Assembly: GCF_025934275.1 (NCBI RefSeq)
Contig: NZ_JAICYI010000019.1
Location: 1 to 51,902, forward strand
Direction of reading: 5' to 3'
Length of the DNA stretch: 51,902 nucleotides
DNA from: Phenylobacterium sp.
GTDB taxonomy: Bacteria > Pseudomonadota > Alphaproteobacteria > Caulobacterales > Caulobacteraceae
Shown: positions 32,619 through 47,552 of the stretch, piece by piece
Layout of the letters: each line of letters opens with the position of its first letter
How positions within the stretch are numbered: position 1 is the first letter of the stretch
Position numbers and translations under genes: made by a program
Notes under the pieces: generated by a model
Databases searched by the model: none
The model's input: the letters and a program-made list of their open reading frames with translations, nothing else
What the model was told of the DNA's origin: nothing

Positions 32619-33098
32619 ATGGCCGACGACGACCGCAAGCAGCATCGCCTCGAGAAAGTCGAGCTCGACGAGGAGTCGCTCGCGGCGGTCTCGCGCGACC
32701 AGGAACAGGAGCGGCAGATCGCAATCTTCGACCTGCTGGAGGAGAACTATTTCAAACCGGAAGGCGGCGAACGGGGTCCTTACGAGCTAAAGATGGGATT
32801 GGTGGAGAACCGGCTGCTTCTGGATATCCGCGGACCTGGCTACGAACGCCGGCACATCCTCTCACTCTCGCCGTTTCGCGGAATCATCAAAGACTACTTC
32901 ATGGTGTGCGAAAGTTATTACGAGGCGATCCGAAATTCGACGCCGGCGCAGATCGAAGCCTTGGACATGGGCCGGCGCGCCCTTCACAACGAAGCTTCGG
33001 AGCTGCTTCGCACCCGGCTCACCGGCAAAATCGACACCGATCTGGACACCTCGCGACGCCTGTTCACACTGATCTGCGCGCTGCATTGGCGAGGCTGA
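32619..33098 (+). CDS. UPF0262 family protein
   Basis: 159 residues from ATG 32619 (MADDDRKQHRLEKVELDEESL). Diagnostic segments: EQERQIAIFDLLEENYF, GPYELKMGLVENRLLLDIRG, LSLSPFRGIIKDYFMVCESYYEAIRNSTP and LHNEASELLRTRLTGKIDTDLDTSRRLFTLICALHWRG. Alphaproteobacterial family of unknown function. The next gene follows after 6 bases. Confidence 0.93.
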   Translation: MADDDRKQHRLEKVELDEESLAAVSRDQEQERQIAIFDLLEENYFKPEGGERGPYELKMGLVENRLLLDIRGPGYERRHILSLSPFRGIIKDYFMVCESYYEAIRNSTPAQIEALDMGRRALHNEASELLRTRLTGKIDTDLDTSRRLFTLICALHWRG

Positions 33099-33104
33099 TT
33101 TCGG

Positions 33105-33623
33105 ATGCCCGCCGACATCGAATCGAGGCTTCCGGGCACCGTCCTTTTCGCCTGCAACCACAATCGCGTGCGATCGCCCATGGCCGAGGCGCTGCTCAAG
33201 CGGTTGGCCGGCGATCGCATCTACGTGGATAGCTGTGGCCTTCGACGTGAGGTGAGCCGCGGCGAAAACGCAGAGCGCACGAGCGACGCCCTCGATCCGT
33301 TTGCGGCTGCGGTGATGACCGAGGTCGGCTTTGATCTTTCAGGTCACCGAGCGAAGACATTCGACGAACTGGAGGACGAGTCCTTTGACCTGGTGATCTC
33401 TCTGACTCCCGAGGCGCAGCACCGGGCGGTGGAGCTCTCGCGCGGTCGCGCAACCCACATCGAATATTGGCCGACTCTCGACCCTACGCTGATCGAAGGC
33501 GCCCGAGAGGCCCGCCTCGCCGCGTACAGACAGGTGCGGGACGCACTCGCGAGGCGGATCGGAGCTCGCTTCGGACAGGCGCTCCGCGGGCCCGTCGACC
33601 TCAAGCAGCAGGGTGAGATATGA
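33105..33623 (+). CDS. low-molecular-weight protein-tyrosine-phosphatase-like protein
   Basis: 172 residues. The P-loop VLFACNHNRVRSPMAEALL has the C-x5-R signature of LMW phosphatases and ArsC-type reductases. A DPF/D-x-x-D-P region (SDALDPF and YWPTLDPTL) lies downstream, supplying a possible general acid Asp. It is probably a phosphatase; no adjacent kinase suggests a substrate. Spacing suggests co-transcription with UPF0262. Confidence 0.83.
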   Translation: MPADIESRLPGTVLFACNHNRVRSPMAEALLKRLAGDRIYVDSCGLRREVSRGENAERTSDALDPFAAAVMTEVGFDLSGHRAKTFDELEDESFDLVISLTPEAQHRAVELSRGRATHIEYWPTLDPTLIEGAREARLAAYRQVRDALARRIGARFGQALRGPVDLKQQGEI

Positions 33624-33695
33624 TTTCAAGCTGTTCACGGCTCGCGGCCTGACGTAAAGGCGCGAACCGTCGTTTTCGCTCGGCCGGGAGTCTGC

Positions 33696-33914
33696 ATGGC
33701 GAAAGAAGAACTGCTGGAATTTCCAGGTACGGTCACCGAGGTCCTGCCGAACGCAACATTTCGCGTGAAGCTGGAGAACGATCACGAGATCATCGCCCAC
33801 ACCGCCGGGAAGATGCGCAAGAACCGGATTCGCGTGTCAGCCGGCGACAAGGTGCTTGTTGAGATGACACCCTATGATCTCACCAAGGGCCGGATCACCT
33901 TCCGAGTCCGATAG
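33696..33914 (+). CDS. infA: translation initiation factor IF-1
   Basis: 72 residues, the canonical length. The S1-like OB fold is clear: [45 protein letters not shown] and [15 protein letters not shown]. It binds the ribosomal A site during initiation. The gene is followed by maf after 11 bases. Confidence 0.97.
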   Translation: MAKEELLEFPGTVTEVLPNATFRVKLENDHEIIAHTAGKMRKNRIRVSAGDKVLVEMTPYDLTKGRITFRVR

Positions 33915-33925
33915 AGCGACGGATC

Positions 33926-34513
33926 GTGTCGCCGATCGCTCAGCGCCTGGTGCTTGCCTCCGCGAGCCCGCGGCGCATCGAGCTCCTGCGCCAGATCGGC
34001 ATTGAACCCGACGCGGTCGACGCCGCCGATCTCGAAGAACTCCCCCTGGAACACGAACCGCCGCCAGAGTTGGCGCTTCGCCTCGCGACGGCCAAAGCCG
34101 AGCAAGTCGCGCAGCGCCACGCCGACGCCTTCGTGCTCGGCGCGGATACTGTGGTGGCGCTCGGCCGCCGCGTGCTGCCCAAGGCGGAGACGCTCGGCCA
34201 GGGACGTCGCTGTCTCGAACTGCTATCCGGCCGCGCGCATCAGGTCTTGACGGGGATATGCGTCGCCGCGCCCGACGGTCGTTGCGCCCGACGCCTGGTC
34301 AGGACTCGGGTCTGGTTCAAGCGGCTCTCCGACGAAGAGGTCGAGAGCTACCTGGGAACCGGTGAGTGGCTCGGCAAGGCGGGCGGTTACGCCATCCAGG
34401 GACGGGCCGGCGTGTTCGTGAGCTATCTTCGGGGGTCCTATTCGGGCGTTGTGGGCCTGGCGCTCCATGAGACGCAGAACCTCCTGACTGGCCTGGGATA
34501 TCGCGGGCCGTGA
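33926..34513 (+). CDS. maf: Maf family nucleotide pyrophosphatase
   Basis: 195 residues from GTG 33926. Motifs: RLVLASASPRRIELLRQIG, ADTVVALGRRVLPKAET and a C-terminal GKAGGYAIQGRAGVFV with G-SYSGVVGLALHET. It hydrolyses non-canonical or dTTP/UTP-type nucleotides to the monophosphate and is linked to septum regulation. The stop overlaps the GTG of the RNase gene by 4 bases. Confidence 0.95.
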   Translation: MSPIAQRLVLASASPRRIELLRQIGIEPDAVDAADLEELPLEHEPPPELALRLATAKAEQVAQRHADAFVLGADTVVALGRRVLPKAETLGQGRRCLELLSGRAHQVLTGICVAAPDGRCARRLVRTRVWFKRLSDEEVESYLGTGEWLGKAGGYAIQGRAGVFVSYLRGSYSGVVGLALHETQNLLTGLGYRGP

Positions 34514-35550
34514 TCCAAAGGTCGCTCTATGTGGACCGCAGCCCCGGCGAGCTCCGGGCGGTGCTCACGGCCGACGGACAGCCGGAACGGCTGCTTATCC
34601 GCCGCGACGACGACGACCTGCGCCTGGCGCTGGGCGCCCGATTGGTCGCAAGGGTCGCGTCCGTCGAGCCGGCGATCTCGACGGCGTTCCTGGATCTCGG
34701 GAGCGGGGCCGAAGCGGTGCTGCCGTTCAAACCAGACGCGCGGCCACGTGTCGGTCAATTCCTGGACATCGAAGTGCGGACCGAACCGCGGCGGGGAAAA
34801 CTCGCCGTTGCGCGAATGCGTGCGGTCGCGGCGGGGCCGGCGCGCCTCTTGACTGCGCCGCCTGATCCGGTCGGTCAGCTCGAGTCCCTGATTCCCGATG
34901 GCGCGTTGATCGAGGGTCGCGCGGCGCGCGAGATGGCCGACGAGGCTGAGGCCCTGGTGCTCGCCGTGACGCATCCGCTGCCCGGGGGCGGCATGGTCTC
35001 CATTGAGCCGACGCGCGCCCTCGTGGCGGTCGACATCGATGTGGGCGCGCGCAAGGGCGCCGAGACCAAACGGGTGACGCGCCAGACAAATCTCGGGGCT
35101 TTGCCACGGCTCGCCCGATTGCTGCGATTGAAGGCGCTTGGGGGCCTAGTGGTGATCGATCTGGTGGGGCGGGGGCACGACGCCGGCGCGATCATCACTG
35201 CGGCCCGTGCGGCCTTCGCTCCAGACAATCCAGGGGTCGTTGTCGGGCCGGTCGGGCGGTTCGGGACCATAGAGCTGATTGTCCCACGGCGGGTCCGGCC
35301 GCTCGCTGAGCTGCTTAGCGACGAAGCTGGAGCGCTGAGCTGCAAGACGCTGGCGCATCGATTGATCCGTCGTCTCGAGGACGAAGCCCGCGCCCAACCC
35401 GGCGCGCGGCTCATTGCGCGGTGCGCTCCGGAGATCGCCTCGGCGGCCAAGCCCCTGGCCAACGCGCTGGTCGGGAAAATCGGGGCGCGATTTGCAATCC
35501 TGGGCGATCCTGCTCGGCCTCGCGATCAGCCGGAGATCGGCGCGACATGA
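34510..35550 (+). CDS. RNase E/G-type ribonuclease, short form
   Basis: 346 residues from GTG 34510, shorter than E. coli RNase G (489). N-terminal S1-like region GARLVARVASVEPAISTAFLDLGSGAEAVLPF, then the catalytic core with aspartates in ALVAVDIDVGARKG and GLVVIDLVG, matching the Mg-binding sites of RNase E. The Zn-link CPxC motif and the small domain are absent or not visible. Endonucleolytic RNA processing is expected. Such short forms next to maf and yacG are common in alphaproteobacteria. Confidence 0.85.
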   Translation: MIQRSLYVDRSPGELRAVLTADGQPERLLIRRDDDDLRLALGARLVARVASVEPAISTAFLDLGSGAEAVLPFKPDARPRVGQFLDIEVRTEPRRGKLAVARMRAVAAGPARLLTAPPDPVGQLESLIPDGALIEGRAAREMADEAEALVLAVTHPLPGGGMVSIEPTRALVAVDIDVGARKGAETKRVTRQTNLGALPRLARLLRLKALGGLVVIDLVGRGHDAGAIITAARAAFAPDNPGVVVGPVGRFGTIELIVPRRVRPLAELLSDEAGALSCKTLAHRLIRRLEDEARAQPGARLIARCAPEIASAAKPLANALVGKIGARFAILGDPARPRDQPEIGAT

Positions 35551-35717
35551 GCGCGCCGAGCTGCCCGATCTGCGGCAAGCCCATGCAGGAAGCCTACAGG
35601 CCATTCTGCTCGAAGCGCTGCGCGGATGTGGATCTGCAACGGTGGCTCAGCGGAGGTTACGCCATACCCTCAGTCGAGGACCAGGAGGGCCCCGACGAAG
35701 TCGAGGATGAGGGATGA
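35547..35717 (+). CDS. yacG: DNA gyrase inhibitor YacG
   Basis: 56 residues. Four zinc-binding Cys in CPICGKP and FCSKRCADVDL, then RWLSGGYAIP and an acidic tail. The protein binds GyrB and limits gyrase activity. Its ATG overlaps the stop of the RNase gene. Confidence 0.92.
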   Translation: MSAPSCPICGKPMQEAYRPFCSKRCADVDLQRWLSGGYAIPSVEDQEGPDEVEDEG

Positions 35718-35782
35718 TCGCCGCGTTCTGGACTTCGAGGGAGGCCTCTTTTATAGACGCGGCTCCCGCGTCGGCGGCCCCC

Positions 35783-35858
<76 letters not shown>

Positions 35859-36045
35859 TCTCCCGAGCCCGGAAAAAGGCCCTGCGAGCTGCGCCGTAAC
35901 TATTGACGCTCGGACGCGCCGCTCAGGGCGGGTGTATGCGGCGAGGAGGCTGCCGGCCACCCGCCCGCGGCTTCAGCACGTCAGCAAGGACCGCCTGGCC
36001 ACCCCTTCATAGGGCGGCCCGATATCGAATCCCAGGTTCCGCGAA

Positions 36046-36062
36046 ATGCTGCGCCGCAGCAT
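36046..36062. promoter_or_regulatory. perfect palindrome in the 607-bp gap before exbB
   Basis: ATGCTGCG-C-CGCAGCAT, two 8-bp arms around one base; ATGCTGCG occurs again near 36113. The gap between tRNA-Phe and exbB has no convincing gene. The palindrome may be an operator for exbB-exbD-tonB, possibly iron-responsive, but it does not match a Fur box I can recognise. The rest of the gap (35859-36465) shows nothing else I can support. Confidence 0.35.
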
Positions 36063-36465
36063 CGTCAATACTCGCAACGGTGGAAAAATGGCGCCGCGCC
36101 CTGGGCTTTCGATGCTGCGTTGCAACAATGGCGGGCCATCCAAGTGTTTTGCTCTGGATGAAGCGTGTTGTGCCCCCTTGACGCCTTAGTAAGGGGTTGC
36201 CAAAGGACCCGGGCCGCACGTCTAACAATGCGGTAAGACTTCAAATTCCCATTCGGGAAGGCGAAGTCGCCCGCACCTTCGAAACGCCAACCTTCCATCT
36301 CGTTGGGAGTACGCGTTACGGGTCGGGCGCAGCGACAGCGGTTCTGCTGTTCGGGCTCGGAGGAAATCGGGTCCGGCCGGCAGGCATGTTTCAACTAGGG
36401 TGGAGACGCTCTCGCGCGACGACCCTCCGGCCAATCGTGCTAGACCAACCAGGAACTGGCGACAG

Positions 36466-37377
36466 ATGCTCGACAACAAACTCAAGACTCCCTTCATCGC
36501 TCTCATCGGCGCGATCGCGCTGGCGGTGAGCGCGCCGGCGTTCGCCCAGAACGCCCCACCGGCCGCTCCCGCGGCCGCCAACTCGACCGCTGCAGCGCCC
36601 GCCGGAGCCCCGGCTGACGCCAACGCAACCGCGCCCGCCCCAGGCGGGACGGCGCCCGACGCCGGGCTGCCGCCGCAGATGAAGCACGGCGGCAAGATCA
36701 ACGTCGGCACGATGTTCATCGACGCCACGCTGCTGGTGAAGGTGGTGATGGTGGGCCTTGCGCTCGCCTCGATCGGCTCTTGGACGCTGATGATCACCAA
36801 GGCGATCGAATTCCGCTCGCTGAACCGTACGTCGGACAACTTCCTCGAGGCGTTCCGCGGCGCCAAATCGATCCCCGACATGGGCCGCATCGCTCAATCG
36901 GAGGAGTTCGAGGGCAACCCGATGGCCGACATGGCCGCCGCGGCCGCCGCGGAAGTCGAGTTGTCTCGTCAGGCCGGATTGAAAGTGGCCGGCGAACACC
37001 GCGAAACCACGATCGGCCGTGCCCAGGCCGCCGTGGGCGCGGTTCAGGCGTCCCTGACCCGCAGGCTTTCCAGCGGCATGCAGTTCCTGGCGACGGTCGG
37101 CTCCAACGGCCCGTTCATCGGCCTGTTCGGCACCGTCTACGGGATCATGGACTCGTTCATCGGCATCGCGAACACCAACACGACCAACCTGGCCGTCGTG
37201 GCGCCCGGCATCGCCGAGGCCCTGCTGGCCACCGGCCTCGGCCTCTTCGCCGCCGTGCCGTCGGTTATCTTCTACAACATCTTCCAGACCCGGATCTCCG
37301 CCTACGGCGCGCGGACGGAAGGTTTTGTGGCTGAGCTGATGAACGCCATCTCGCGGCAGCTCGACAGAGGAGCCTAG
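36466..37377 (+). CDS. exbB: ExbB-like proton-channel protein of the TonB system
   Basis: 303 residues from ATG 36466 (MLDNKLKTPFIALIGAIALA). The N-terminal signal-like segment ends FAQNAPP and is followed by a long Ala/Pro-rich extension, as in alphaproteobacterial ExbB. MotA/TolQ/ExbB domain with VVMVGLALASIGSWTLMITKAIEF, FLATVGSNGPFIGLFGTVYGIMDSF and IAEALLATGLGLFAAVPSVIFYN. With ExbD it uses the proton gradient to drive TonB. Confidence 0.95.
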   Translation: MLDNKLKTPFIALIGAIALAVSAPAFAQNAPPAAPAAANSTAAAPAGAPADANATAPAPGGTAPDAGLPPQMKHGGKINVGTMFIDATLLVKVVMVGLALASIGSWTLMITKAIEFRSLNRTSDNFLEAFRGAKSIPDMGRIAQSEEFEGNPMADMAAAAAAEVELSRQAGLKVAGEHRETTIGRAQAAVGAVQASLTRRLSSGMQFLATVGSNGPFIGLFGTVYGIMDSFIGIANTNTTNLAVVAPGIAEALLATGLGLFAAVPSVIFYNIFQTRISAYGARTEGFVAELMNAISRQLDRGA

Positions 37378-37382
37378 GCCAG

Positions 37383-37820
37383 ATGGCAGCCAAACTCTCA
37401 GGCTCTGGGGGTGGGCGTTACCAGGAGGACATGAACAGCGACATCAACGTCACGCCATTCGTGGACGTGATGCTGGTCCTGCTGATCATCTTCATGGTGG
37501 CTGCGCCGCTGGCGGCCGTGACGGTGAAGGTGGATCTTCCGCCGGCCGTCGCCAAGCCGTCCACCAATCCTCCGAAGCCGGTCTACATTTCCATCCAGGC
37601 CAATGGGCGGCTGTTCATCATGGACAAGCCCACCGACCTGGCGTCACTCGGGGACGACCTGCGTGCGCACCTTGGAGACCGGCGCAATCCCACGAAGGAG
37701 CGGATCTTCATCCGCGCCGACAAGGATGTGCTCTACGGTGACTTCATGGGTGTCATGAACATGCTGCAGGACAATCAGTTCTACAGCGTGGCGCTCGTCG
37801 GCGAAGACAAGCGCAAGTAG
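37383..37820 (+). CDS. exbD: ExbD-like energy-transducing protein
   Basis: 145 residues. Single N-terminal membrane segment INVTPFVDVMLVLLIIFMVAAPL, in which the Asp of PFVDVML is the conserved proton-pathway residue; the rest is periplasmic (LPPAVAKPSTNPPKPVYISIQ). Five bases after exbB, so co-transcribed. Confidence 0.95.
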   Translation: MAAKLSGSGGGRYQEDMNSDINVTPFVDVMLVLLIIFMVAAPLAAVTVKVDLPPAVAKPSTNPPKPVYISIQANGRLFIMDKPTDLASLGDDLRAHLGDRRNPTKERIFIRADKDVLYGDFMGVMNMLQDNQFYSVALVGEDKRK

Positions 37821-37830
37821 GCGACGACGC

Positions 37831-38538
<708 letters not shown>

Positions 38539-38561
38539 CGCCTGTCGACGGATCAAAGTGC

Positions 38562-38592
38562 GCCCCGGAGGTTCGCCTCCGGGGCTTTTTTT
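38562..38592 (+). terminator. rho-independent terminator of the exbB-exbD-tonB operon
   Basis: A perfect 10-bp stem GCCCCGGAGG/CCTCCGGGGC with a TTCG tetraloop is followed by seven T residues. It lies 24 bp after the tonB stop. Confidence 0.97.
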
Positions 38593-38665
38593 GTGCCTGC
38601 AGGGGTCGCGGCGGCGCGCTTGATCGCACGGCGGCCCGCGACTAGAACCGGGCGCTCGCGAGTGC

Positions 38666-38742
38666 GCCGCCTTAGCTCAGTTGGTTAGAGCGCCAGATTG
38701 TGGCTCTGGAGGTCCCCCGTTCGATCCGGGGAGGCGGTACCA
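38666..38742 (+). tRNA. tRNA-His (anticodon GTG), lacking an encoded G-1
   Basis: 77 nt. Acceptor GCCGCCT/AGGCGGT with a G1-U72 wobble and A73-CCA; anticodon stem CCAGA/TCTGG, loop TTGTGGC (anticodon GTG). The base before position 1 is C, so no G-1 is encoded, as known for a group of alphaproteobacteria including Caulobacter. Confidence 0.95.
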
Positions 38743-38756
38743 TCGCAAGGCGCGGC

Positions 38757-39707
38757 TCAGGCGAGTTCGGCCTCGATCCTCTCCAGGACGGCGTTCCAGT
38801 CGCCCTCAGTCTGCCGCCACAACCGAGCGCTCGGATACCAGGGCGTGTCGCGACGCCCTTGGAGCCAGCGCCAGTCGACACCGTAGCCCGGCAGCAGAAT
38901 CCAGACCGGCTTTCCCATCGCTCCGGCCAGGTGCGCCACTGCTGTGTCGACTGAGATCACCAGGTCCAACCCGGCGACGATCTCGGCGGTGTCCAGGAAG
39001 TCCCTGGCGCCGGTCGCTTCGGGCGAGAGATCCAGGACATCGCGGCGAGCCAGCAACCGCGCTGTCTGCGCAGGTGGCAGCGAACGGCGGGCGTCGTTCC
39101 AGTGCCGCGGGTTGCCGTGGGTCACGACGCCGATTTTCCGTCCAAGCGGGCGGGCCGAGGCATTCAGGTAGGCGGCGTACGGCAGGCCCGCGAGGCCCAC
39201 GCCGAGGCGCGCCGGCAATGAGGAGGTGAGCGTCCAGCAGTCCGGATCCGGCAGCTCCACCCGCCCGGCCATGGCCGCGACGTCGACGCCGAGCGAGCGG
39301 GCGAACAGCCGCGCCAGGCTTGGCAGGCAGAGCAGCGTCACCGCCGCGCCCTGCGCCTGGACAATGGGCGCGAACCGGGCGTACATGATCTGATCGCCCG
39401 CCCCCTGCTCCCCGATGATCAACAGGCGCTTGCCGGCGAGCGGCTCGCCCCGCCACTCCGGCTCAGCGAGCGGTGGCCGCGGCGAGCCGAGTTCCGGCGC
39501 GTCCAGGCGCGCCTCCATGAGCGGCCAGGCGTCCTCGTAGCGACCCTGGCCCAGCAGCGCCTCGCCGAGCAGAACCTGGATGCGGGGATTGGCCGGATCG
39601 AGCCGAAGCGCCTCACGCAGCATCGCCTCGGCCTCGGTGAGCCGCCCCTGGCGTATTCGCTCGGCGGCGGAGGCGCGTAGGTCGTCGCCCGGGGCCGCGC
39701 CGCTCAC
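38757..39707 (-). CDS. TPR protein with glycosyltransferase-like C-terminal domain
   Basis: 316 residues from GTG 39707. N-terminal TPR-like helices (RIRQGRLTEAEAMLREALRLDPANPRIQVLLGEALLGQGRYEDAWPL), then a domain with GKRLLIIGEQGAGDQIMYARFAPIV, VVTHGNPRHWND and DLVISVDTAVAHLAGAMGKPVWILL, seen in ADP-heptose/GT9-like and SPINDLY-type proteins. A glycosyltransferase role is likely but the donor is unknown. Overlapping spacing with the DUF418 gene suggests an operon. Confidence 0.8.
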   Translation of the reverse strand: MSGAAPGDDLRASAAERIRQGRLTEAEAMLREALRLDPANPRIQVLLGEALLGQGRYEDAWPLMEARLDAPELGSPRPPLAEPEWRGEPLAGKRLLIIGEQGAGDQIMYARFAPIVQAQGAAVTLLCLPSLARLFARSLGVDVAAMAGRVELPDPDCWTLTSSLPARLGVGLAGLPYAAYLNASARPLGRKIGVVTHGNPRHWNDARRSLPPAQTARLLARRDVLDLSPEATGARDFLDTAEIVAGLDLVISVDTAVAHLAGAMGKPVWILLPGYGVDWRWLQGRRDTPWYPSARLWRQTEGDWNAVLERIEAELA

Positions 39708-39708
39708 A

Positions 39709-40983
39709 TCAGGCCGCGGCAGCTGCGGGCTCCGCGCCGCTCTTCACGAACGGCTGCGGCCGCCAGCGAACCAGCGAACGCCAGGCCCACTCGAACGGGC
39801 CATAGTGGAAGCGGGCCAGCCAGGGCAGGCTCCAGACCACGATGAATCCCCAGACACCGGCGACCACATACAGCAGCTCGAACCGGCTCAGCTTCCCGTA
39901 CAGGCCAAAGCCGAAGCCGCAGAACACCACGGTCGTGATGATCGAGGTCATCAGGTAGTTCGAGAACGCCATGCGCCCAGCCGCTGCCAGACGGTTGACC
40001 ATGGCCTGGGCCGCGCCCGCGCGGACGATCAGCAGAAGCACGCTGGCGTGGGCGAGGCCGATCAGCGGACGCCCGATCTGCTGCCAGACCTCCCAGCGAT
40101 GCAGGGCGAGCGGCTCGAACCCGGCCTTCCAGATCATCCACGCCATCCAGGCCATCGCGGGGGCCGCCAGCAGGTAGCCGACGGCGATCATCATGCCATA
40201 GGCCCGGTTCGACCACCGGAGCGTGAAGAACCCGGTCCTGAACAGCGCCATGCCGATGAACATCTGGCCGATCGCCTCGGGGATCTCGTCGGTCGGCATC
40301 AGCCCGAGCTGCATGATCAGCGACATCTGCGTCCGGGCGCGCAGCGCGTCCAGGAAGCCGCCGCCGAACTGGCTTATCTGCTGCAGGCCGAGCGACCTGG
40401 GCGGAGCGACGGTGAGCGAGGCCTCCTGCCAGGTCTTGATCACCGCCGCCGTGGCCCCGGGCGCCGTCGCCGCAGCGTGCAGCGCCTCCAGTTGCGCCGC
40501 ACCATAGAGATTGTAGGCGAGATAACCCGCCAGGATGACGATACCCACCCCGAACTGCACCCGGACGTCGATCTTGCGGAACGGGAAGATGAACAGCCCG
40601 GCGATCGCGTAACAGGTGAGGATGTCGCCCCACCACAGAAAGTAGGCGTGCAGCATGCCGAAGACGAACAGCCAGGCCATGCGGCGGTAGTGGGTCTGGA
40701 TCGGACCGAACTGCGCGCCCTCGGCGCGCTCGGCGATCAGCACGGTCGAGGCGCCGAACAGCATGGTGAACAGCGCCCGCATCTTGCCGTCGGTCAGGAC
40801 GTTGTTGACCGCCCACGTCCAGATATCCGCCGGGCCGGACAGGCCGGCATAGGTGGGATCGATGTAAGCGAACGCCGGGAGTCCCATCCCCACGATGTTC
40901 ATCAGCAGGATGCCCAGCACCGCGAACCCGCGCACCGCGTCAATCGACAGATAGCGTTCCTCAGCCGAGGTGGCGGCCGTCAT
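39709..40983 (-). CDS. DUF418 family membrane protein
   Basis: 424 residues, multiple membrane segments, starting RGFAVLGILLMNIVGMGLPAFAY and containing the family's R-G-x-A-x-L-G motif, TDGKMRALFTMLFGAS, WLFVFGMLHAYFLWWGDIL and, near the C-terminus, GRMAFSNYLMTS. DUF418 proteins are polytopic and possibly transporters or acyltransferase-like. The function is unknown. It is divergent from gltB. Confidence 0.87.
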   Translation of the reverse strand: MTAATSAEERYLSIDAVRGFAVLGILLMNIVGMGLPAFAYIDPTYAGLSGPADIWTWAVNNVLTDGKMRALFTMLFGASTVLIAERAEGAQFGPIQTHYRRMAWLFVFGMLHAYFLWWGDILTCYAIAGLFIFPFRKIDVRVQFGVGIVILAGYLAYNLYGAAQLEALHAAATAPGATAAVIKTWQEASLTVAPPRSLGLQQISQFGGGFLDALRARTQMSLIMQLGLMPTDEIPEAIGQMFIGMALFRTGFFTLRWSNRAYGMMIAVGYLLAAPAMAWMAWMIWKAGFEPLALHRWEVWQQIGRPLIGLAHASVLLLIVRAGAAQAMVNRLAAAGRMAFSNYLMTSIITTVVFCGFGFGLYGKLSRFELLYVVAGVWGFIVVWSLPWLARFHYGPFEWAWRSLVRWRPQPFVKSGAEPAAAAA

Positions 40984-41290
40984 GGTCGAGCCCTCCCGTT
41001 CTCATCCCGCCGCCGACGATGGTCTGACCTGGCCCGGTGTCAATCGCCGGCTGGTCCGAACAGTGGTCTACGATGTCGTTCGGCCGCTCCGCGGGCCCGC
41101 GTCAAATCAGCGCCTTGCGCCCTCGTCTCTGCCGCAGCTTCATATCTGTTAGAAAAATCTTCCTCGCGTTCAGCATTCCGCCCATCGACAAGGGCTGATC
41201 TTGCCGGGTAAATGCCCGCTCGCGCGCTGCGGCCTCCGCTCGGGCTTCCGAGGCCGTCTGTTCGCGCGCCTGGAGTGGTAAGAGGAAGCG
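40984..41290. other. divergent intergenic region before gltB
   Basis: 307 bp between the DUF418 gene (minus) and gltB (plus). An AT-richer patch (ATATCTGTTAGAAAAATC near 41142) suggests promoter DNA. I see no sharp -10/-35 pair, no GGAAC-N16/17-CGTT and no convincing gene. Confidence 0.4.
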
Positions 41291-45943
<4,653 letters not shown>

Positions 45944-45971
45944 TCCGTTATCTGTCTGGAGACCTGACCCG

Positions 45972-47423
45972 ATGGGCAAGCCCACCGGCTTCTTGGAGAT
46001 CGAGCGGCGCGATCGCGGTTATGACAAGCCGTCCGCGCGCCTGAAGACCTGGAAGGAATTCGTTCACCCGCTGTCCGCGCCTGAGCTGCGCCAGCAGGCG
46101 GCACGCTGCATGAGCTGCGGCGTCCCGTTCTGTCACCAGGGCTGCCCGGTCAACAATCAGATCCCGGATTTCAACGAGCTGATCTACCGCGACCAATGGC
46201 AGGCGGCGCTCGAGAACCTGCAGTCCACCAACAACTTTCCGGAGTTCACCGGCCGCATCTGCCCGGCGCCCTGCGAGGCCTCCTGCACCCTCAACATCGA
46301 CGACAACCCGGTCACCATCAAGACGATCGAGTGCCAGATCGTGGACCGCGGATGGGAGGAAGGCTGGATCACGCCCCAGCCCTCGCCGCGCGGCACCGGC
46401 AAGCGCGTGGCGGTGGTGGGCTCCGGGCCGGCCGGCCTCGCCTGCGCCCAGCAGCTGGCGCGCGCCGGCCATGCGCCGACCGTGTTCGAAAAGTCCGATC
46501 GCATCGGCGGTCTGCTTCGCTATGGCATCCCCGACTTCAAGATGGAGAAGCACCTGATCGATCGGCGCATCCGCCAGATGGAGGCCGAGGGGGTGATCTT
46601 CCGGGCCAACTTCGAAGTGGGTGCGAACGTCACCGTCCAGCGGCTGCTGGATGACTACGACGTGCTGGTGATGGCGGGCGGCGCGGAAGCCCCGCGCGAC
46701 CTGGAGGCGCCGGGCCGGGAGCTCGCGGGCATCCATTTCGCCATGGACTTTCTGGCCCAGCAGAACAAGCGCAACGCCGGCGATCCCGAGGATGTCGCTG
46801 CGTCGGGCGGCACGATCTCCGCGAAAGACAAGCATGTCGTGGTGATCGGCGGCGGCGACACGGGCTCGGACTGCATCGGCACGTCCAACCGCCAGGGCGC
46901 CGCCTCGGTCGTGCAGCTGGAGATCATGCCGCAGCCGCCCGAGCACGAGAACAAGGCGCTCACCTGGCCGGACTGGCCGCTGAAGCTGCGCACCTCGTCC
47001 AGCCAGGAGGAAGGCTGCGAGCGCGACTTCGCCGTCGCCACCCGGCGCGCGATCGGCAAGGACGGCCGCGTCACGGCGCTGGAGTGCGTGCGCCTCGAAT
47101 GGGTTCCGGGCCCGGACGGCCGCATGCAGACGCGCGAGGTCCAAGGCTCGGAGTTCGAGCTGAAGGCCGACCTCGTGCTGCTCGCCATGGGCTTCCTCGG
47201 GCCGCGCAAGACCGGTCTCGTCGAACAGTCGGAGGCGGCGCTCGATCCGCGCGGCAATGTCGCCGCCAATGTGGCCGACTACCGCACGAGCGCGCCCAAT
47301 ATCTTCGCCTGCGGCGACATGCGCCGCGGCCAGTCGCTGGTGGTCTGGGCGATCCGCGAAGGCCGCCAGTGCGCCCGTGCGGTGGACGAGTACCTGATGG
47401 GCTCGACCAAGCTGCCGCGCTAA
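45972..47423 (+). CDS. gltD: glutamate synthase small subunit
   Basis: 483 residues. Transfers electrons from NADPH through FAD and 4Fe-4S clusters to GltB. Cys clusters in [17 protein letters not shown] and [14 protein letters not shown] site [18 protein letters not shown] and the NADP site [15 protein letters not shown]. The C-terminal [20 protein letters not shown] is characteristic. Operon with gltB. Confidence 0.98.
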   Translation: MGKPTGFLEIERRDRGYDKPSARLKTWKEFVHPLSAPELRQQAARCMSCGVPFCHQGCPVNNQIPDFNELIYRDQWQAALENLQSTNNFPEFTGRICPAPCEASCTLNIDDNPVTIKTIECQIVDRGWEEGWITPQPSPRGTGKRVAVVGSGPAGLACAQQLARAGHAPTVFEKSDRIGGLLRYGIPDFKMEKHLIDRRIRQMEAEGVIFRANFEVGANVTVQRLLDDYDVLVMAGGAEAPRDLEAPGRELAGIHFAMDFLAQQNKRNAGDPEDVAASGGTISAKDKHVVVIGGGDTGSDCIGTSNRQGAASVVQLEIMPQPPEHENKALTWPDWPLKLRTSSSQEEGCERDFAVATRRAIGKDGRVTALECVRLEWVPGPDGRMQTREVQGSEFELKADLVLLAMGFLGPRKTGLVEQSEAALDPRGNVAANVADYRTSAPNIFACGDMRRGQSLVVWAIREGRQCARAVDEYLMGSTKLPR

Positions 47424-47552
47424 CGCACCCGCGAGGCGTAACGCGCCACCTGGGCCTGATCGCCCGCCAGCCTCCAGAGGCCCTGCCTGGAAGGCCGGAT
47501 AGGCGACATGGAAGAAGGCGGCGGCGCCTGCTGGCCATATGTGGCGCAGACT

